Below are positions 1 to 6,169 of a stretch of DNA of 6,169 nt, piece by piece (within the stretch, counting starts at the first letter, position 1; each line of letters opens with the position of its first letter). Under the pieces are notes generated by a model. The model saw nothing but the letters and a program-made list of their open reading frames with translations. It was not told the origin of the DNA and did not search any database. Source of the stretch: Desulfobacteraceae bacterium (lineage in GTDB: Bacteria; Desulfobacterota; Desulfobacteria; Desulfobacterales; Desulfosalsimonadaceae); assembly GCA_027353395.1 (NCBI GenBank), contig DAIEHU010000169.1, positions 1-6,169 on the forward strand, read 5' to 3'. The position numbers and the translations under genes were made by a program.

Positions 1-139
1 GATTGCGCGTGGTGATGCGCCCGGGCACACCGACGACGACCGAGTTGGCCGGCACCGACTTCAACACGACGGCGTTGGCCCCGATGCGGCTGTGCTCGCC
101 GATCGTGATCGGCCCGAGCACCTTCGCCCCGGCGCCGAT
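1..139 (-). CDS. cysE: C-terminal fragment of a CysE-like serine O-acetyltransferase, foreign to the rest of the window
   Basis: The minus strand reads as hexapeptide repeats of a left-handed beta helix: [30 protein letters not shown], followed by VVVGVPGRI, the typical end of serine acetyltransferases. That family transfers acetyl from acetyl-CoA to L-serine to make O-acetylserine for cysteine synthesis. Only the last helix turns and part of the C-terminal tail are visible; the N-terminal helical domain and the catalytic His/Asp region are absent, and the C-terminus runs off the window. The segment is in frame with clpA and carries no start of its own. GC over bases 1-124 is 85 of 124, and 39 of the 41 codons past the junction end in G or C, quite unlike the neighbouring clpA codons. 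I infer that it comes from a different, GC-rich genome. Another hexapeptide acyltransferase is possible, but the motif run fits CysE best. Confidence 0.75.
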   Translation of the reverse strand, partial: MGAGAKVLGPITIGEHSRIGANAVVLKSVPANSVVVGVPGRITTRN

Positions 140-142
140 GAT
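125..142. other. Chimeric junction between clpA and cysE-like DNA
   Basis: To the right of this point the sequence is clpA; to the left it is a GC-rich CysE-type acetyltransferase. On the minus strand the codons for IIGAGA serve both families, since ClpA has HTIIGAGA after Walker B and CysE repeats often read [10 protein letters not shown]. The exact breakpoint therefore cannot be placed within about 15 bases (125-139). The reading frame is kept. Composition and third-position usage change abruptly here. No inverted repeat, target duplication or mobile-element end is visible at the joint. Confidence 0.8.
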
Positions 143-1006
143 GGTGTGAATCTCATCAATAAATAAAATGGCGTTCTTTTTTTTCTGAAGCGCCGAGATC
201 ACGCCTTTCAGCCGCTGCTCGAAATCTCCGCGGTATTTTGTTCCGGCCAGAAGCGCTCCCAGATCCAGAGCGTATATCCGCGTGTCCGCAAGCAGATCCG
301 GCACGGTTTTGTCCGCGATTTTCCGGGCCAGCCCTTCGGCCATGGCGGTTTTTCCCACCCCTGCGTCCCCCACGAATACCGGGTTGTTTTTGCGGCGACG
401 GCAAAGCACCTGGATGGTGCGCTCCACCTCGATTTCCCGTCCAATAAGAGGGTCAAGCCCGCCTTGCTGTGCCCGGTCCACCAGATCCACCGTAAATGCC
501 GCAAGGGGGTCAACGGGCTCTTTCTTGAGTTTTTTATCCCCGCCCACCTCGCATTCCGGACATCCCTTGAAACCGTTTTCCCTGTCTCCGTGAGATATGA
601 CATTGAGCACATCCATCCGGGTAATGCCCTGAGCGGCCATGAAATAAGCGGCATGGGACTTTTTCTCCTCCAGCATGGAGGCCAGCACATCCCCGATATA
701 TACAGCGTCTTTTTCCGCTGACCGGGCATGATTGACCGCCCGCTGAATCACCCGCTGAAAGCGCATGGTCTGTTGAAGCACATATTCCCGGTCATCCGGC
801 ACCCGCTCCAGCTTGTTGTTAAAAAAATCCTCCAGCTCATTTTGGATATTGCCCACATCGCCGCCGCAGCTTTCAATCAGCTCAATACCGGCTGCGTCAT
901 GGACAATCGCATACAAAATATGTTCAATGCAGACATATTCATGCCGTCTTTTACGGGCTTCCTTGACCGCATTGCTTAATATGGCGCTTAATGTCTTGCT
1001 AATCAT
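125..1006 (-). CDS. clpA: ClpA, ATP-dependent Clp protease ATP-binding subunit, truncated just after the first Walker B
   Basis: ClpA is the AAA+ unfoldase ring that feeds substrates, including those brought by ClpS, into the ClpP peptidase. The ATG at 1004-1006 lies 4 bp after the clpS stop, and the protein begins [14 protein letters not shown]. Residues 1-140 form the double Clp N-domain (SKTLSAIL... and [15 protein letters not shown]...), followed by a linker with a CPEC motif at 149-152, then the start of D1: DPLIGRE near 185-191, Walker A GDAGVGKT at 213-220, pore-loop-region KYRGDFEQR near 257-265, and Walker B AILFIDE at 279-285 followed by HTIIGAGA. A normal ClpA continues with an SGG-rich stretch and a second AAA domain to about 750 residues. 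Here, after residue 294, the frame becomes CysE-like sequence and stays open to the window edge. Identity as ClpA is secure; the truncation is probably an assembly artefact rather than a biological gene break. Confidence 0.93.
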
Positions 1007-1010
1007 GGTT

Positions 1011-1325
1011 TTACGCCTTTTCGATGGAACTTTTCAGCGGAAACCCTCTGCCTCTCGCCATTTCCTGAATGGTTACGGATTTTGTTTCCGCAATTTCATA
1101 TGTATAAATACCGCACACCCCTGAACCGGCCCTGTGAACACGCATCATAATTTGAACGGCCTCATCAAAGGATTTATGACACACCCCCATCAGCACTTCC
1201 ACCACAAAATCCATGGTTGTGTAATCGTCATTGTGCAGCAGCAATTTATACATGGGGGGCTCAGTGATGTTCTCCCGGGTTCTCGAAACAACCGCATCAT
1301 GGGTTGCCGGGCTGAATCCGCTCAT
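1011..1325 (-). CDS. clpS: ClpS, adaptor for the ClpAP protease (N-degron recognition)
   Basis: ClpS is a small cytoplasmic adaptor that binds proteins with destabilising N-terminal residues and docks on the ClpA N-domain. The 104-residue product has a flexible N-terminal arm (1-24) and the conserved core starting at [17 protein letters not shown]. Residues that match the E. coli N-degron pocket are visible: N32, D33, D34, T36, M38 and H64 (in MMRVHRAG). The [14 protein letters not shown] stretch (69-82) and the C-terminal [10 protein letters not shown] are also typical. Length is that of the usual family member. The ATG is supported by a GGAG at 1333-1336, seven bases upstream. clpA begins 4 bp past the stop, the same gene order as in E. 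coli, which implies co-transcription and translational coupling. Confidence 0.95.
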   Translation of the reverse strand: MSGFSPATHDAVVSRTRENITEPPMYKLLLHNDDYTTMDFVVEVLMGVCHKSFDEAVQIMMRVHRAGSGVCGIYTYEIAETKSVTIQEMARGRGFPLKSSIEKA

Positions 1326-1377
1326 TTATATACTCCGGATGGATATCGCTTCAATGCTTACAAACGGTTTAAAAATA

Positions 1378-1407
1378 ATTATGAAAAAATATTTTTCCAA
1401 CTAGAAA
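1378..1407 (-). promoter_or_regulatory. Possible clpS-clpA promoter in an AT-rich gap
   Basis: The 145-bp gap between secA and clpS is strongly AT-rich. On the minus strand a CATAAT (1378-1383) matches five of six bases of a -10 box and lies about 50 bases before the clpS start. The only candidate -35 at 18-bp spacing is TTTCTA (1402-1407), a poor match of three of six, so this is a weak call. No clear intrinsic terminator separates secA from clpS: a T run follows the secA stop, but the preceding 8-bp palindrome AGGCGCCT (1465-1472) leaves no loop. Read-through from secA is therefore also possible. Confidence 0.25.
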
Positions 1408-1470
1408 AATAACCACCTGTGAATAGATTGCCATTTTTTCTTTGATTTTACAAAAAAATAATTCAGGCGC

Positions 1471-4008
1471 CTAACTTCCGCAGCATTTCTTGTATTTTTT
1501 CCCGCTGCCGCAGGGGCAAGGGTCATTCCGGCCAACCTTGTCACTGGCCCGAACAATCGGTCTTTTTTTAACACCCTCCTCCGAATGAGAAAAACTCATT
1601 TCCTGCTCCTTGGGCGGAGCGGCAAGCTCACTCACTGCAGCAGGCTCGGTCAGTTGAATACGGAACAGAATAGAGAGGGTTTCCTCCTTGGCCCGCTGGA
1701 CCATTTCCTGGAACATTTCAAACGCTTCTTTTTTATAAATGATGAGCGGGTTCTGCTGGGCGTAACTTCTAAGCCCGATACCCTCCTTCAAATGGTCCAT
1801 GGACAGCAGATGATCCTTCCAGAGATTATCCATGGTCTGAAGCAATACAAACCGCTCGATATTGCGGAAATCATCGGGGCCAATGCCGGATTCTTTTTTA
1901 TTGTAGAGGGATACCGCCGCATCATGAACCATCTCTTTCAGCTTTTCAGGAGTCATGTTCTCCAGATCGGGCTCACCAATGGTAAAGCGGAAGTTGAACT
2001 GTTTATAGACAGCTTCCGAAAGCCCCTTTATATCCCAGTCAAGGGGGGATGCTTTTGCATCCGTGTGCGCCATGACCATGTCATCCGTAAACTCCTCCAT
2101 CATATCATCAATGAGCGGCCTTAAGCTTTCCGCCGTGATAAACTGATATCGCTGCTGATAGATGACCTGCCGCTGCTGGTTCATGACGTCGTCATACTCA
2201 AGAATCTGTTTCCGGATATTGAAATTATGGCCTTCCACCTTGCTCTGGGCGTTTTCAATGGCCTTGGAAATCATTTTATGCTCGATGGGTTCCCCCTCCT
2301 GCATGCCCAGACGGCCCATGATGGCGGAAATACGCTCACCCCCGAAAATTCTTAGAAGATCATCCTCCAGAGACAGATAAAACCGGGAAGAGCCCGGATC
2401 GCCCTGACGTCCGGACCGTCCCCGGAGCTGATTGTCAATGCGCCGGCTTTCATGCCGCTCAGTGCCCAGAATATGAAGCCCGCCCAGTTCCGTCACCCCG
2501 GCCCCCAGCACGATATCGGTTCCGCGTCCGGCCATGTTGGTGGAAATCGTTACCGCGTATTTTTGTCCGGCATTGGCCACAATCTCCGCCTCGCGTTCGT
2601 GGTTTTTGGCGTTTAGCACATTGTGTTGAACCCCCCTTTTTTTCAATTTCTGGCTCACGTCCTCTGACACATCGATATTGACCGTACCCACAAGCACCGG
2701 CTGGCCTTTTTTGTGAAGCGCGACAATTTCATCTAAGACAGCCTCGAACTTTTCTTTTTTGGTCCGGAAAATCACATCCGGAAAATCCGTCCGGATCATG
2801 GGCTTATTGGTGGGAATGACCACCACGCTCAGATTGTAAATTTTTTCAAATTCCGCGGCTTCCGTATCAGCGGTGCCGGTCATGCCGCTTAATTTTTCAT
2901 ACATGCGGAAAAAATTCTGAAAGGTAATGGTGGCAAGAGTCTGGTTTTCATTGGCGATCTTGACTTTTTCCTTGGCTTCCAGGGCCTGATGCAGCCCTTC
3001 GCTGTATCGCCTGCCGGGCATGAGCCGCCCTGTGAACTCATCCACAATGATGACTTCGCCGTCTTTTACAATATAATCCACATCCCGGCTAAAGAGGATA
3101 TGTGCCTTGAGGGCTTGATTGACATGGTGCAGAATATCAATATTTTTGGTGTCATACAAATTATCCACATGGAGCAGCTGCTCCACCCGGACCACGCCAT
3201 CTTCTGTTAAAACAGCGGTTTTGGACTTTTCATCCACGGTGAAATGGGCTTCCGGTTTCAATGCGGGGATAATATTGTTCACATCATAATAGAGGCTCGT
3301 GGACTTTTCCGCCGGACCGGAAATAATGAGCGGGGTCCGCGCCTCATCAATAAGGATGCTGTCAACTTCATCTACAATGGCGAAATGAAGCGGCCGCTGG
3401 GCCAGGGATTCCTTGCTGAACTTCATGTTATCCCGGAGGTAATCGAATCCGAACTCGTTGTTCGTGCCATAGGTGATATCCGCATTATAGGCGGCTTTGC
3501 GCTCATCATCCGTCAGCCCGTGAAGAATCACTCCCACGGAAAGATTCAGAAAACTGAATACTTTTCCCATCCATTCCGCATCACGTCTCGCAAGATAATC
3601 ATTGACCGTAACGATGTGAACGCCTCTGCCGGTCAGAGAGTTGAGATAGGCGGCAAGGGGCGCCACCAGGGTTTTACCTTCACCGGTTTTCATTTCTGCG
3701 ATATTGCCTTCATGAAGCACGATACCGCCCATAAGCTGGACGTCAAAATGCCGCATTCCAAGCGTTCGCCAAGTGGCTTCCCTGACCGTGGCGAACGCTT
3801 CGGGAAGAAGGTCGTCCAGCGTTGCGCCGTTTTGAAAGCGCTGTTTGAGCGTTTCCGTCTGCGCCGCCATCGCGCTATCGGATAACGCCTTTATCCGGCT
3901 CTCAAGATCATTAATCGCCGCGATAATCGGTGAAAATCGCTTTAAGGTACGCTCATTCTGGCTGCCAAACACTTTCAGCAAAAGTTGATTGATTGCTGTC
4001 AGACTCAT
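1471..4008 (-). CDS. secA: SecA, preprotein translocase ATPase
   Basis: SecA is the cytoplasmic motor that drives unfolded preproteins through SecYEG using ATP. The 845-residue protein is complete and somewhat shorter than E. coli SecA (901). Visible landmarks: MRHFDVQL at 85-92 with the Q motif, Walker A MKTGEGKT at 106-113, [10 protein letters not shown] at 134-143, DEVD at 213-216, [12 protein letters not shown] at 221-232 leading into the preprotein cross-linking domain, TGTAD at 377-381, [11 protein letters not shown] at 489-499, and [13 protein letters not shown] at 527-539 in the second nucleotide-binding fold. The helical scaffold and wing follow, with [11 protein letters not shown] near 603-613 and NLWKDHL near 728-734. 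The tail holds a zinc/SEC-C motif with C831, C833, C842 and C843, which in this family binds SecB and phospholipid. AAGGA at 4016-4020 sits seven bases before the ATG. No secM-like gene with a signal peptide lies upstream. Confidence 0.98.
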   Translation of the reverse strand: MSLTAINQLLLKVFGSQNERTLKRFSPIIAAINDLESRIKALSDSAMAAQTETLKQRFQNGATLDDLLPEAFATVREATWRTLGMRHFDVQLMGGIVLHEGNIAEMKTGEGKTLVAPLAAYLNSLTGRGVHIVTVNDYLARRDAEWMGKVFSFLNLSVGVILHGLTDDERKAAYNADITYGTNNEFGFDYLRDNMKFSKESLAQRPLHFAIVDEVDSILIDEARTPLIISGPAEKSTSLYYDVNNIIPALKPEAHFTVDEKSKTAVLTEDGVVRVEQLLHVDNLYDTKNIDILHHVNQALKAHILFSRDVDYIVKDGEVIIVDEFTGRLMPGRRYSEGLHQALEAKEKVKIANENQTLATITFQNFFRMYEKLSGMTGTADTEAAEFEKIYNLSVVVIPTNKPMIRTDFPDVIFRTKKEKFEAVLDEIVALHKKGQPVLVGTVNIDVSEDVSQKLKKRGVQHNVLNAKNHEREAEIVANAGQKYAVTISTNMAGRGTDIVLGAGVTELGGLHILGTERHESRRIDNQLRGRSGRQGDPGSSRFYLSLEDDLLRIFGGERISAIMGRLGMQEGEPIEHKMISKAIENAQSKVEGHNFNIRKQILEYDDVMNQQRQVIYQQRYQFITAESLRPLIDDMMEEFTDDMVMAHTDAKASPLDWDIKGLSEAVYKQFNFRFTIGEPDLENMTPEKLKEMVHDAAVSLYNKKESGIGPDDFRNIERFVLLQTMDNLWKDHLLSMDHLKEGIGLRSYAQQNPLIIYKKEAFEMFQEMVQRAKEETLSILFRIQLTEPAAVSELAAPPKEQEMSFSHSEEGVKKRPIVRASDKVGRNDPCPCGSGKKYKKCCGS

Positions 4009-4041
4009 TTATATTTCCTTATCAACAGATTAAATATTCCA

Positions 4042-4093
4042 CAGGCATAAGACGGCCTTAAAAAAAGGCCTGGACGCGTCCGGAGATCGGACG
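4042..4093 (-). promoter_or_regulatory. Structured secA leader: overlapping hairpins
   Basis: Between the M23 terminator and secA the minus-strand transcript can form CGTCCG/CGGACG (4077-4093, loop of 5) and GGCCTT/AAGGCC around five T (4054-4070). A competing pairing joins CAGGC (4068-4072) with GCCTG (4042-4046); it reuses the 5' arm of the second hairpin, so the two are mutually exclusive. The last hairpin is about 45 bases before the secA ATG. No T run follows it, so it is not an ordinary terminator. A regulatory role, such as attenuation or a feedback site for secA, is inference only. No convincing -35/-10 pair is seen in this gap. Confidence 0.35.
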
Positions 4094-4128
4094 GCGGCTG
4101 TTTTCAGAGGGTTTCATCAGATAAACAG

Positions 4129-4150
4129 AAAAAAAACGGGCGAGAGGCCC
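4129..4150 (-). terminator. Intrinsic terminator of the M23 peptidase gene
   Basis: On the minus strand, starting 13 bases after the M23 stop codon, GGGC-CTCTC-GCCC forms an all-GC four-pair stem, followed by G and a run of eight T. The stem is short but the T run is strong and correctly placed. It would separate the M23 transcript from secA at least in part. Confidence 0.65.
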
Positions 4151-4163
4151 TGTCATCGAGGCA

Positions 4164-5117
4164 TTATGAAGGATTATTTTTCGCCAGATATTCAGACATG
4201 TATTTTTCACCATTCACGGGTTTGTCATTTATCCGGACTTCGTAATGGAGATGAGGCCCGGTGCTGCGTCCAGTACTGCCGACCTTGCCGACAATCTCGC
4301 CGCGCTCGATTTTCTGGCCTTCTTCCACATTATAACTGCTCAAATGGGCATAACGGGTGGTGATGCCTTTCCCGTGATCGATAATAACGGCTTTCCCAAG
4401 TCCGCCTATATTCCCGATGGAAACAACAACCCCATTGGCGGTTGCATGTACGGGCGTTCCTTTATCCACAGCAAAATCAACGCCGGAGTGGAATTCACGT
4501 TTAAAGGAAAACGGCGACTGGCGGAACCCGAATCCGGAAGAGATATATCCGCCATCCACTGGCCGGAGCGACGGCGTTGATTGCCCGGTAATGATCTGAT
4601 TTCGCAAGGTTTCCCATAACGTCTGAAGTTCCTGGGACTGGTCGTTGACATCCCGGTCAAGCTGCGACACCTCTTTGTCCAGATTATATAAATACTGATT
4701 ATAAAATTCGGAATTCCATATTGTGTCTTCCATTCCCGGCGAAAAAGTCCCGCCGACGCCAAGCGCTCCGACTTTTTTTGTTTTTGGGGAAATGCCGATG
4801 CGGGAGCGGATTTCCTTCTCCAGTTCCTTTAATTTCAGCAGCTTGGTCTGAAGCGCACCGATTCTCGCATAAAATGATTCAATCTGTGTGTCCCGGTCTT
4901 GAATATCCGCTTTCAGGGTGTGAATTTCGGTTTTTAAATTATTATATTCCAGGTTCGAATATTTAAGGCCCGCATAATCAAAAAGGATGAAACTCAGCGT
5001 AATCGCCAGTCCAATCCCGGCAACGGCTGTGATTTTAAGTGTTTTTTTGGAAAATACTTTCCGGCGCGTAAATGATCCGGCCTCGTTGTATATTAATAAT
5101 GCAATTTTTCCGCGCAT
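4164..5117 (-). CDS. Membrane-anchored M23 (LytM-type) metallopeptidase with coiled coil
   Basis: M23 endopeptidases cut peptide cross-links in peptidoglycan; membrane-anchored forms act in the periplasm in wall remodelling or division. The 317-residue product has a short basic cytoplasmic N-terminus (RRKVFSKKTLK), one hydrophobic segment at about 28-47, and a charged heptad-like coiled-coil region at about 55-107 ending in EIRSRIGIS. The C-terminal LytM domain spans about 187-300. Zinc ligands H210 and D214 (HSGVD) and H291 with H289 (PHLHYE) are present, as is H258 (RYAHLS), so the domain looks catalytically competent rather than a degenerate activator. AAGGAG at 5125-5130, seven bases before the ATG, strongly supports this start. 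It has its own promoter upstream and terminator downstream, so it is probably mainly a single-gene unit between folD and secA. The exact substrate bond cannot be told from sequence. Confidence 0.92.
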   Translation of the reverse strand: MRGKIALLIYNEAGSFTRRKVFSKKTLKITAVAGIGLAITLSFILFDYAGLKYSNLEYNNLKTEIHTLKADIQDRDTQIESFYARIGALQTKLLKLKELEKEIRSRIGISPKTKKVGALGVGGTFSPGMEDTIWNSEFYNQYLYNLDKEVSQLDRDVNDQSQELQTLWETLRNQIITGQSTPSLRPVDGGYISSGFGFRQSPFSFKREFHSGVDFAVDKGTPVHATANGVVVSIGNIGGLGKAVIIDHGKGITTRYAHLSSYNVEEGQKIERGEIVGKVGSTGRSTGPHLHYEVRINDKPVNGEKYMSEYLAKNNPS

Positions 5118-5177
5118 ATACGTTCTCCTTTACATATCAGGTACTTAAGAAGGAATAGGCAAACAAATATGCGTTAC

Positions 5178-5205
5178 CTTATCACTCACGGGTAGTCCCT
5201 GTCAA
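5178..5205 (-). promoter_or_regulatory. Sigma70-type promoter of the M23 peptidase gene
   Basis: A perfect -35 TTGACA (5200-5205), a 16-bp spacer, and GATAAG (5178-5183, four of six matches to TATAAT) lie on the minus strand upstream of the M23 gene. Transcription would start near 5171 and leave a leader of about 50 bases carrying the AAGGAG ribosome site. This is the clearest promoter in the window. Confidence 0.6.
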
Positions 5206-5351
5206 GGCACATATCCGCCTTCGGCCGATTTTTCATCCCATGGGCTCATATTACTTAACCATCTGAAATATAATATAAAAAATTAAAAATGAGGAATATC
5301 TGGGCACTGAAATTAGCGCCCATGGGCCACGCCGGTCATACACCCCAAACA

Positions 5352-5385
5352 GCGGAAGCCATGTCTGTGGGGACATGGCTTCCGC
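5352..5385 (-). terminator. Strong hairpin after folD, candidate terminator without a T run
   Basis: A perfect 14-bp inverted repeat (arms 5352-5365 and 5372-5385, starting GCGGAAGCCATG) encloses a six-base loop. It begins 25 bases after the folD stop on the minus strand. Neither side has a proper T run (minus side continues TGTTTGGGG), so it is an atypical terminator at best; it could instead protect the folD mRNA 3' end or block read-through with Rho. The rest of the gap 5206-5351 is AT-rich in part and holds no gene I can support. Confidence 0.5.
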
Positions 5386-5410
5386 ATGAAACATTCAAAG
5401 CAATACAAAC

Positions 5411-6169
5411 TTACACGTTCTGCATTTCACAGGCCATGATGGTATGTTTACACAGCACAGAGGTAGTAATTGACCCTACGCCGCCGGGAACCGGGCTGAT
5501 TCTGCTTACAATGGGTTCAGCCTGGGCGAAATCCACATCGCCGCAGTATTTTCCGGGATTGTCCGGGTCAGAATTGATGCCCACGTCAATGACGGTCTGT
5601 CCGGGTTTGAAAAAATTGCCTTTGAGCATTTTCGCCCTGCCCACTGCCGCAATCACGATTTCCCCGTCCTGGCAAACGCCCGGCAGATTCTCGGTCCGGG
5701 AGTGGCAAATCGTCACCGTGCCGTGTTCCCGCAGAAGCAGCATTGCCAGAGGTTTACCCACCACGAGAGACCGACCCACAACCACGCATTTTTTGCCTTT
5801 GATCGGGATATTATAAAATTTGAGCATTTCCATGCATGCGCTGGGTGTGCAGGGGGGGAATCCGGTGGCATCATCAGTGAATACTTTTGCCTGGCCGCTG
5901 GTGGTGAGGCAGTCCACGTCTTTTTCAACCGGAATCAGGGTTCTGATTTTGCGCTCGTTGAGATGTTTGGGCAGCGGAGAGAACATCAGAATGCCGTTCA
6001 CCTCTTTTTTCGCGCCGATTTCCGTCACTGCTTTTTCAAAAACAGCCTGATCGATGGTTTCCGGGTATTCAAACACCTCGCAGTCCATGCCCACGCCTGT
6101 ACAGGTTTTCTTTGCGCCGCCCTCATAAAACAAATCATCAGGACGTGCGCCCACGCGGATAATGCCGAG
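5411..6169 (-). CDS. folD: FolD-family methylenetetrahydrofolate dehydrogenase/methenyltetrahydrofolate cyclohydrolase, divergent, 5' end missing
   Basis: FolD interconverts 5,10-methylene-, 5,10-methenyl- and 10-formyl-tetrahydrofolate using NAD(P), supplying one-carbon units or serving the reductive acetyl-CoA pathway in anaerobes. The visible 252 residues begin in frame at the window edge with [21 protein letters not shown]; roughly the first 35-45 residues are missing. The Rossmann part is clear: PCTPSA before it, [12 protein letters not shown] at visible residues 129-140, TICHSRT, and the closing [12 protein letters not shown]. The folate side is atypical. In the usual YxxxK motif the tyrosine is present (visible Y15) but the lysine position is alanine (A19), and the usual VQLPLP reads MFSPLP, placing Phe (F63) where the catalytic Gln sits. 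DVDC replaces DVDG. To my recollection similar RVGxRPDD...YExGA sequences occur in clostridial FolD homologues, so this may be a distinct subfamily. The family is secure; the bifunctional activity is not. Confidence 0.9.
   Translation of the reverse strand, partial: LGIIRVGARPDDLFYEGGAKKTCTGVGMDCEVFEYPETIDQAVFEKAVTEIGAKKEVNGILMFSPLPKHLNERKIRTLIPVEKDVDCLTTSGQAKVFTDDATGFPPCTPSACMEMLKFYNIPIKGKKCVVVGRSLVVGKPLAMLLLREHGTVTICHSRTENLPGVCQDGEIVIAAVGRAKMLKGNFFKPGQTVIDVGINSDPDNPGKYCGDVDFAQAEPIVSRISPVPGGVGSITTSVLCKHTIMACEMQNV

Noticed and set aside
208..729. 173-codon minus-strand frame inside clpA
   Set aside because: It is an out-of-frame shadow; the frame that starts at 1006 gives clear ClpA motifs over the same bases.
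1..1006. A genuine ClpA-CysE fusion protein
   Set aside because: The break cuts an AAA fold in mid-domain, the CysE part lacks its catalytic half, and the composition jump points to two source genomes.
1465..1472. Palindrome AGGCGCCT at the secA stop followed by a T-rich stretch
   Set aside because: With no loop it cannot form a usable hairpin, so I did not call it a terminator.
1585..2124. 179-codon plus-strand frame antisense to secA
   Set aside because: It lies wholly opposite a well-conserved coding region, has no recognisable motifs, and is explained by codon composition.
3244..3885. 213-codon plus-strand frame antisense to secA
   Set aside because: Shadow of the SecA motor domain; there is no independent family signature.
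5237..5327. Two copies of CCCATGGGC, the second extended to the 10-bp palindrome GCCCATGGGC
   Set aside because: Short, 82 bases apart, and without a matching regulator context; likely chance.
5289..5816. 175-codon plus-strand frame over the folD 3' end and gap
   Set aside because: Antisense to conserved FolD residues and crossing the hairpin; no domain can be recognised.

Overview
The window is a stretch of bacterial chromosome with every recognisable gene on the minus strand. In the direction of transcription the order is folD (5' end outside the window), a membrane-anchored M23 peptidase, secA, clpS, and the first part of clpA. Protein style, moderate GC (near 50 percent by eye), the pairing of an M23 peptidase gene with secA, and a SecA ending in a CxC-x8-CC zinc tail suggest an anaerobic Desulfobacterota/deltaproteobacterial genome. 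That assignment is an inference; no rRNA or other marker is present.

Layout from right to left. folD (5411-6169, partial) encodes a methylenetetrahydrofolate dehydrogenase/cyclohydrolase family protein of a divergent type in which two usual catalytic positions appear substituted. A strong 14-bp stem hairpin follows its stop. The 293-bp gap 5118-5410 also holds a good sigma70-type promoter (5178-5205) for the M23 gene (4164-5117), which ends in a short GC stem plus T-run terminator (4129-4150). The gap before secA contains overlapping hairpins that look like a structured mRNA leader. secA (1471-4008) is full length and intact. An AT-rich 145-bp gap follows, then clpS (1011-1325) and clpA, whose start lies 4 bp after the clpS stop, so the two form a translationally coupled unit: ClpS delivers N-degron substrates to the ClpA unfoldase.

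The most unusual part is the extreme left. The clpA frame is normal to just past the first Walker B motif ([13 protein letters not shown]) and then changes, in frame and without a stop, into the C-terminal hexapeptide-repeat part of a CysE-type serine acetyltransferase. That segment is about 69 percent GC and 39 of its 41 codons end in G or C. The switch falls on a short stretch (about 125-139) where both families encode IGAGA. This is best explained as a chimeric assembly or library junction between two organisms; a true recombination is possible but less likely.

I found no evidence of a novel defence, mobile or CRISPR-like system. Apart from the left edge, these are housekeeping genes for protein secretion, envelope remodelling, proteolysis and one-carbon metabolism.
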